64,000 bases of DNA from Typhlomys cinereus (lineage: Eukaryota > Chordata > Mammalia > Rodentia > Platacanthomyidae): assembly GCA_023101885.1 (NCBI GenBank), contig JALPQD010000016.1, forward strand, positions 8,188,684 to 8,252,683, in the 5' to 3' direction. Each line of letters starts with the position of its first letter. Within the stretch, counting starts at the first letter, position 1. The notes under the pieces were generated by a model. That model was not told the origin of the DNA. It made no database searches and saw nothing but the letters and a program-made list of their open reading frames with translations. Shown here piece by piece: positions 57,961 to 64,000 of the stretch. The position numbers and the translations under genes were made by a program.

Positions 57961-58094
57961 ATGACTACTATGATACAAAGTCGATGAGTTAAATACACTC
58001 ATTGCTCTGCTAGTTTTACTTACACAAACTATTTTCTTTTTCAATTATGTTCTCAAGGACTAGGGTTACAGGAGTGAGCACAATGTCTAGCAAC

Positions 58095-58640
58095 ATAAAC
58101 CATTTTCTTTATGATAATTTGAAAAATTTCCTCAAGTTGTTCTGGTGTCCCATAACTTCTGAATATTCCTCTCAAGTATCTTTTTGGCTTTAACAACCTC
58201 TTTGATTGAACTGGTTTGTTCTTCTACTTTGTCTTCAAGATCTGATATTCTATTTTCTGCTTCATTAGTTCTGCTGATAAGACTCTCTGTTGAGTTCTGG
58301 GTTGAAGATAGCTTGTCTTTTAGTTCAAGTTTAAATTCTGCTTGAGATTGTTTTAACTGCTGTATGCCTATTTTTGTTTCTTCAAATGCTTTTCTCATTT
58401 CTTCCAAGTGCCTGTTGTGTTCCTGTGATGCAGTTATTTAACTCCTCCTGGATTTCCTCTTTCATTGTTTTGATCATAGTAAAGATCAGGCTTTGAAAAT
58501 CATTATCTTGGGTATGGCTTTTTCGGCTATTTTCTGTGAGTTTGTACTGGTTGGATTCCATCATTAGGGGGTTGATTCTTTTTGTATATTTGTTTTCTTG
58601 TTTTTTGTTTCTCATGGATTTGCACTGTGACCTGGGCATT
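58095..58640 (-). pseudogene. L1/HAL1-like ORF1 fragment, frameshifted
   Basis: Minus frames 58132-58407 and 58382-58639 overlap and are offset, so there is a frameshift near 58400. The protein is a coiled coil: EELNNCITGTQQALGRNE, then ETKIGIQQLKQSQAEFKLEL, SRTNEAENRISDLEDKVEE and RNIQKLWDT. This matches the ORF1p coiled-coil layout (ISDLEDK..., QEIWDT). ORF1p is an RNA-binding trimer needed for L1 mobility. The RNA-binding C-terminus is missing, so it is dead. Confidence 0.78.
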
Positions 58641-59620
58641 TTTGTTTTATCTCTTATGTCCTTCTTTTTTGTGTGTGTGTGTGTGTGTGTGTTTTTGGCT
58701 GAACTGAATTAGACAGTATTACTACACTTGAGCAGTTATTGCTAGTGTTTGTCTTGGAGTTGGATATGCCTGTTTGGTTTTGGTGGTATTTCCTAGATGA
58801 GGCTATTGAACTGTTAGTTCATCAATTAAGGTAGATTTAGTAGACAGGGATTGAAGATTAGGATGGTAGTGCACTTTTTAGGTTTACTTTCTTGGCTATA
58901 TGTGAGGGCGAATGGTATAGTCCCTGAAGTTGTACGAGTTTTTGGGTGGCTAGATGGAAAGGTTAAACTAAACTACAGTGACTAATAATTGAGGGGAACA
59001 GGATGGTAAAAAGGGTTTACTTATCTTAGAGCTGGATGTGAAGATTCTCTCCCGTATGATGGGATGATTTTAGAAGAACTCAAATGAAAGGTGTTTGTTC
59101 CTTAGAACTTTGCTTGGGTTTTACCTGGACTCTGTTGAATTCTGAGGAGCAGGGAGTCTGCAGAGGTCCAGGGTCTGGAGCAGAATGGCAGAGTGGCTAG
59201 TGGGGCATGTATATGACCTGGGGGGTGGTCTAGGGGCCTTATCTGAGGAGCAGGGAGTCCACCAGGGTCTGGGGCTGGGGTCAGAAAGAAGAATTTCTGA
59301 TAATAGCTCAGCTTCCCTAATTTCTACAAGAACAGGGCTCTTCTTTGGCTACTCTGGTCTTCCCCACAACATCCTCAACAAGGTGTTCTCACCAACCTTT
59401 CATCTAGCACTTCAACTGCAGTGTGGGCGGATGGCTACTCCTCCTGACACGGTCGCATATGAGCCAGGTGGGCAGGTGATTAGCTCTGGACCAATGAATA
59501 TTTTTTTTCCCTGAATCTCACTTTTGAGGCTGTTCTCAGACTTCCCATCTTCCTGAACAGTCTTACAGACATGCCCACTATACTTGGCATGAATAGTTTT
59601 GACTGCATCCGTAGGAACCA
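58641..59620 (-). mobile_element. Probable L1/HAL1 5' region upstream of the ORF1 fragment
   Basis: Contains a repeated GAGCAGGGAGTC motif (59148 and 59250), AGGGTCTGGGG/CAGGGTCTGG motifs and a (TG)n at 58671-58691. Position upstream of ORF1 on the minus strand suggests a 5' UTR, but the limits are not established. Confidence 0.4.
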
Positions 59621-59804
59621 TAGTTTAGATGCTACTTCATGCAACCTCTGTGAAATGACTATTTCAGATCTACAAGGACGGATCTTTTTGGTTTACTCTT
59701 CTGACTGACAAGTCTCTCTGGTGAATGCCTATGTTCATCAGACTTCAAGATTATCTCATAATCTTGTCCTTACTGGGAGTAAGTCAATATTTCTTTTTCT
59801 TTCA

Positions 59805-59814
59805 CATATATATG

Positions 59815-59851
<37 letters not shown>

Positions 59852-60570
59852 GTGCATGCTTACAAGTGCATTTGAGACATGTGAGCTTGTGGAGGACAAG
59901 GGAGATACTGAGAATCATTCTCCATCACTCTTCTATCCTATTTGGGCCTAGCACGCATATGGGTTAGTCTGGCTACCCAGTTTGCTCTGGGGATTCCCAG
60001 TATATGTCTACCTTCCAGGGCTAGAATTACAGTGGGCCATGATGCTCACCCAGCATTTTGACATTTTTACATGGGATATGTGGCACTGTTGATTCAGGGA
60101 GACCCTAGCCCGAATCCAGATAAGGACAAGCCTAAACACGCATGGACATGTCCCTGACATGTCCCAATAGAGGAACTACGCAGGAGGAGGGATAAATAAC
60201 CAATGGGAAGCGGCCATCTAACCTGCCCCTGCAATGGATACCTAGCAAACGGCCCAATGATTGGTGGCTGTCCCCTGGAGAGGAGCGATGTCAACACCTG
60301 ATTGGACCCCTGACCCTATATAAGCTCAACCGCTTCCTTAAATAAATTGACTCTGCAGCAAACTCGTCATCTGCCTGCTCCTCACCTGACTCCCGGAGTC
60401 TGTGGTGACCCTGCGCCGCTTCCCTCCCTCCTGGACCCCTGAAGCTCCTCCGAGTTTCCCCCTCCTTTCCCTGGCTAGCCCTGCGGGGATTCGGCAACAA
60501 TATGGAGATTCTGAACCCAGGTTCTTTTGCTTGGTAGGCAAAGGCATTAACGGTGAACCATCTCTCCAGC
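59805..60570 (-). mobile_element. Older SINE split by a solo LTR
   Basis: Left part about 59805-60080: (TG)n 59821-59848, GTGGAGGACAAGGGAGATAC. Right part 60505-60570: GAACCCAGGTTCTTTTGC to CCATCTCTCCAGC. The LTR at 60081-60499 lies between them. Confidence 0.78.
60081..60499 (+). mobile_element. Solo LTR of an endogenous retrovirus
   Basis: A 419-bp unit beginning TGGCACTG and ending GGCAACA (TG...CA). It is flanked by a perfect 5-bp duplication ATATG (60076-60080 and 60500-60504). It holds CCAAT-type motifs (about 60198 and 60255), a TATA box TATATAAG (60319-60326) and AATAAA (60341-60346) in the expected U3-R order. No internal or coding sequence is present, so it is a recombination remnant. 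The class (ERV1, ERVK or ERVL) is not certain. Confidence 0.88.
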
Positions 60571-60784
60571 TGTCTTGATCAGTTCCTGCACAGCAGAATG
60601 CCCTGGGGGCAGGACTGGGTGTGACCATACGCTTCTACTGCTGTAACTTTCCCCAAAAGTTTGTCCCTGATCTTTTATGCCAGTCCTATGCACTTCAAGT
60701 AGGTGGCCTCTAGGCATTGCATATTCATAGTGATTAGCCCGCTCTCCCAGACAAAAATCCTATTCTTTCTCTGTTTTTAAGACT

Positions 60785-60903
60785 GGGTTGCCCAGTCTTA
60801 CTAATTTGCCCAGGTTGGCTCCAAACTCAACATGTGGTCCAGGTTGGTCCTGATTATCCTTCATGCCTCAGCCTCTCGAGTGCTGGCATTACAGGCCTCT
60901 GAC
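60785..60903 (-). mobile_element. B1-like SINE
   Basis: TTTGCCCAGGTTGGCTCCAA, TCATGCCTCAGCCTCTCGAG, GCATTACAGGC. Confidence 0.75.
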
Positions 60904-60928
60904 ACCGTGTCCTGCCCCACTCATTTCT

Positions 60929-61264
60929 TTTTTTTTTTTTTTTTAATTTATTATTATTATTATTATTATTATTTATTCAACTGTGTGCATATGCGTGTGT
61001 ATGTGCGCGTGTGCGGCTGTTTGTGTGTGTGTGTCTGTGCGTGTGTGTGTCTGTGTATGTGTAGAACCACGGACGAATTCGCGAACCACCATGGACGCCT
61101 CCACCTCCCTCTTGCCCCGGGATTCACAGACTCCGCCCTACCAGGACCAGAACCGCAGGCCGCCCCCGCTTCCGCCCGGCGTCTATACGTGGGATCTGGG
61201 ATCCGACCTCAGGACCTTCCGCCTGCAAGGCAGAGGCTTAACCCCTGAGCCACCTCTCCAGCCC
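60929..61264 (-). mobile_element. Young CpG-rich SINE copy 10
   Basis: Perfect 17-bp duplication CTGCCCCACTCATTTCT at 60912-60928 and 61265-61281. It inserted beside a B1-like element. A long (ATT)n tract lies in its tail. Confidence 0.92.
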
Positions 61265-61266
61265 CT

Positions 61267-61308
61267 GCCCCACTCATTTCTGAAGATGCCCCACTCATTT
61301 CTGAAGAT
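61267..61308. repeat. 21-bp tandem duplication
   Basis: GCCCCACTCATTTCTGAAGAT occurs twice head-to-tail, and overlaps the right target-site duplication of SINE copy 10. Confidence 0.85.
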
Positions 61309-61377
61309 AGAATTCAGGTTTCACTCTTCTCTGATGTCTTCCTCAGTTTCCTCTGATTCGGAGTTTCTCAGGTCAAA

Positions 61378-61812
61378 AACATGGCCACAAGAATTTGCAG
61401 CTTCTGCCTTGGAAAGAGCATTCTGTTCTTTGAATCCAGGTGGACTTCAGGACTTACACAGGATGGACCAACGCCTTGTACAGAGGTGATGCTGTGTGAG
61501 TGGCAGGGACCTGGGCCACCCCCTGCCTGGACACACCTCTTTGGCTTTTGCAGTGGAAACTACACTGAGCCAAGCCCCCATATAAAGCCATGCCGAGGAG
61601 AACCACAGGCCCCTGGGATGCCAACAGCAACTGCCAGGACTGGGGCCATTGGTTCAAACCTCGGCTGAGCCAGTGGAAGGTGATGCCCCCCAGGGAGCCC
61701 ACAGAGCCAGGAAGGGGATCCAAAGACCCCAGCTCAAATATGTGGCTGTGGTTTTAAGTTACAAAATGTTAAGGCCAGTTGCTATTGTAGCAGTAGATAA
61801 CTAGTAACAACA
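61378..61812 (+). mobile_element. Ancient LTR-like repeat (ERVL/MaLR type)
   Basis: The right end GTTTTAAGTTACAAAATGTT...TAGCAGTAGATAACTAG follows the usual 3' end of old ERVL-type LTRs. Confidence 0.45.
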
Positions 61813-61947
61813 AGGTATTCTTCTTGGCATTTATGAAGGTCATGTGTCTATAGGAGGCCATGGAAATGCATTAGGAAAGGAACACAGATCTCAAAGGGGG
61901 AAATTCTCATCTGTGATCTCATACTGTTAGTGATGGATCACTTTAAA

Positions 61948-62231
61948 TTTTTTTTTTTTATTTATTTTGTGTGTGTGCATGTGTGTGTGTTGTGTGTGTG
62001 TGTATCAGAGGGCACTGTGTGTCCGTATGGAAGATCGAGGGTGATTTTGGGATTGCTGCTATCTCCTTTTTGCTTCCCTCTAGGAGTTCCCAGGCTCCAC
62101 CCACTAAGACCAGAAGTGCAGATTGCTGCTGTTTATCACCTGGCATTTTTGTTATGTGGGACCTGGGATCTGAACTCAGGACCTTCTGTTTACAAGGCAG
62201 AATCTTAGCCCCTGAGCTATCTCTCCAGCTC
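61948..62231 (-). mobile_element. Older SINE
   Basis: TTTATTTATTTTGTGTG tail, CAGAGGGCACTGTGTGTCC, head complement CTATCTCTCCAGCTC. Confidence 0.83.
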
Positions 62232-62335
62232 ACAGGTCACTTCTTAGGTCTCAAATTGGGTGACCTTCTCTGGGATGCCTCTGACTAGTCAGAGGTGGGG
62301 GAAGGTGCCTTTCGTGTGGAGTCATGCTCTCACTG

Positions 62336-62715
62336 TTACGGTTTGGAGAATAAGCGGCCCTGCAAAGGCTGTCGTGCATTGAAAGCTTGGCCCTAGAGTT
62401 CAGAGGCAAGGTTTTGGGAGAGTGTTAACATTGGGGGAAGTTTGACCCTTGGTGGGTTTGAAATCTGATGATATTATTGGGAGGTCTTGGGAACTAGGGG
62501 TGGGACCTCTGCAGGGGGAGAGTATCACTGGGGTGTGTCTGGGAGGGGTATTTTGTATCTCAGCCACCAGAAGGGGAGCAACTTGTCCTCTCCACCATGA
62601 TGTTGTCTTTCCCCAGATCCAAAGCAATGGGTTCAGCTGACCAGCACGGAGCCCAGATAAATGCTTCCTCCCTTCTTGTGACGATACATTTCTATGTTAC
62701 GATAACTTCCTGTTT
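62336..62715 (+). mobile_element. MaLR-type LTR-like repeat
   Basis: TTACGGTTTGGAGAATAAGC start, TATTATTGGGAGGTCTTGGG, TCTCCACCATGATGTTGTCT, CCCAGATAAATGCTTCCTCC. Confidence 0.55.
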
Positions 62716-63112
62716 CTTTCTGGCGTCTTTGCCCCGTGAAGGCCCACGGAGGCAGAGCCAGAGCCGCCTCAGCCCACAGTCACTGTGCACTCAGAATCTG
62801 GCACGGCCGCCATGACTGCCTGAGACCCTTCTTTCTTAAGGATCTTGCAGGTTGTCAGATACCCACCAATGGCCTCGCAGGTCACAGGTTGCATTGTGGA
62901 TTTGATCTTTGTCTATGGATTTATTCCTAGGTCTACGTGCATTACCCCTGGGGTCTGGGACGGTGTTCTCTATAAGTCATCTTTCCTTCAGTCTACGGCA
63001 TGGTAAGCAGCTGAAGACCCTGCTCCTGTCTGGCCTGCATCTGTGATAGTCCCGATCTCTTTCTCAGGTCGACAAAGCACACCTGAAAATTTCATGGTAA
63101 GTGCTTCCTTGC

Positions 63113-63290
63113 CCCTCATGGCACTCCACGTCTGTAGTCTTTGAGTTCTTTTCCAGCTCCTCGCCAGTCATGGATTCTATGGCTGGAGTCCATGAGTTCT
63201 CCAGGGCTCTCTTGCCCCTCACCGGTTCATGTCAGTGGGTTCCATTCTTTCTCTGCTCTAATAAACTCTGCTTTAATCCCCTAAATTTCA
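63113..63290 (+). repeat. Unidentified repeat ending TAATAAACTCTGC (copy B)
   Basis: GGCACTCCACGTCTGTAGTC, then GGCTGGAGTCCATGAGTTCT, TTCTCCAGGGCTCTCTTGCC and CTAATAAACTCTGCTTTAAT. The SHORT GAGTCT-TTGAGTTCT unit is present twice in this copy. Confidence 0.55.
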
Positions 63291-63291
63291 T

Positions 63292-63484
63292 GATAAGTTG
63301 AATACAGTGATACACACCTGTAATTTGAGGTACTCTGGAGACCGAGGTAGGAAGATTGAAAATTGAAGCTCTTCCCTGGGTGGCTCAGTGAGTTGAAAGG
63401 TGGCATGGGCAACTTAGTGAGACTTGTTTCAAAAAGAAAAAAGGAAAGAAAGAAAGAAAGAAAGAAAGAAAGAGAAAGAAAGAA

Positions 63485-63524
<40 letters not shown>

Positions 63525-63600
63525 GAAATATGTTGCTTAGTGGCAGAACTCTTGCGTAGCAGAAGCAAGGTCTTGGGTTTAATCCCATGTACTGGCACAA
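63292..63600 (+). mobile_element. B1-like SINE, (GAAA)n and an ID-like fragment
   Basis: B1-like 63292-63440 (ATACACACCTGTAATTTGAG). The A-tail has expanded to (GAAA)n at 63432-63528, followed by ID-like 63533-63600. Confidence 0.65.
63432..63528. repeat. (GAAA)n microsatellite
   Basis: About 22 GAAA units with two GAGAAA interruptions, derived from the tail of a B1-like SINE. Confidence 0.92.
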
Positions 63601-64000
63601 AGAAAATCAAACAAGAATGCTATGCCATCAGAAGGTCTGACAGAGGCCAACAGGGGAATGACCACTTCCACTGTTTGTAGTTCATGGCTTTGTTATTGCA
63701 GCTTCAGTACACATTGATTTGCTGGTGATAATGGCTGTAACACCTAAAAAAAAATCTAGGTCAGAATTCCTAGAATAGGAGAACACTGCATAGTTCACTT
63801 TAACCTTTTTTTGAGACCTCAACTTAAAGGTTACATCTGTAGCCATGAGGCATTTAAAGTGCTCTTGTGAAGATGCAAACTGCCCCTCAGACTCACTCAT
63901 ATGAAACTTACTCATATTTTATTTTAACTGAGACTGACTTTGGTGGAAACATATCTTTAGTGCTCAGCAATCGGATCCTCTTTGTAACAGGAAGGAAATG
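63600..64000. other. Right end of window, unassigned
   Basis: No gene, repeat or motif supported. Confidence 0.45.

Overview
This window is vertebrate nuclear DNA, almost certainly from a myomorph rodent. It has two intron-rich protein-coding genes with GT-AG splice sites, CpG-rich promoters, and very dense SINE/LINE/LTR debris. Rodent markers are ID-, B1-, B3/B4- and B2-superfamily SINEs, rodent-type L1 3' ends and MaLR-type LTRs. The dominant SINE has a B2-like tRNA-derived head (A box TGGCTCAGGGG, B box GAGTTCGGATCC). Its body differs from murid B2, and its tail carries (CA)n plus AATAAA. From memory of rodent SINE families this best fits a dipodoid (jerboa or jumping-mouse) lineage. That is inference and was not checked against a database.

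Layout. Positions 1-9900 (minus strand) hold the 5' two thirds of SLC38A7 (SNAT7, lysosomal glutamine transporter). Six coding exons encode residues 1-295, and the gene continues off the left edge. Its CpG-rich promoter lies near 9.4-9.9 kb, with a ZNF143-type motif and two E-boxes. About 3.2 kb of repeat-rich intergenic DNA follows. Positions 13.07-32.5 kb (minus strand) hold the complete GOT2 gene (mitochondrial aspartate aminotransferase): ten exons, 430 codons, all landmark catalytic residues intact, polyadenylation signal at 13085-13090 and a CpG-island promoter around 31.8-32.65 kb. The two genes are arranged head-to-tail on the same strand, as in the human 16q21 order.

From 32.7 kb to the right edge I find no functional gene. 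The region holds a MYCBP processed pseudogene (about 43.93-44.37 kb) and a four-part nested retroelement (MaLR LTR containing an L1 containing two further L1 3' fragments, 39.86-43.07 kb). It also holds an L1/HAL1-like ORF1 piece (58.1-58.6 kb), a clean solo LTR with target-site duplication (60081-60499), several older LTRs and many SINEs.

SLC38A7 exports glutamine from lysosomes. GOT2 interconverts aspartate/2-oxoglutarate and oxaloacetate/glutamate in the mitochondrial matrix (malate-aspartate shuttle). Both touch glutamine/glutamate metabolism, but nothing in the sequence shows co-regulation. I found no evidence of a wholly new biological system. The most interesting material is the young, apparently recently mobile SINE subfamily, the nested L1s, a SINE tail placed so that it could act as the GU-rich element of the GOT2 poly(A) site, and an unnamed repeat family ending in TAATAAACTCTGC.
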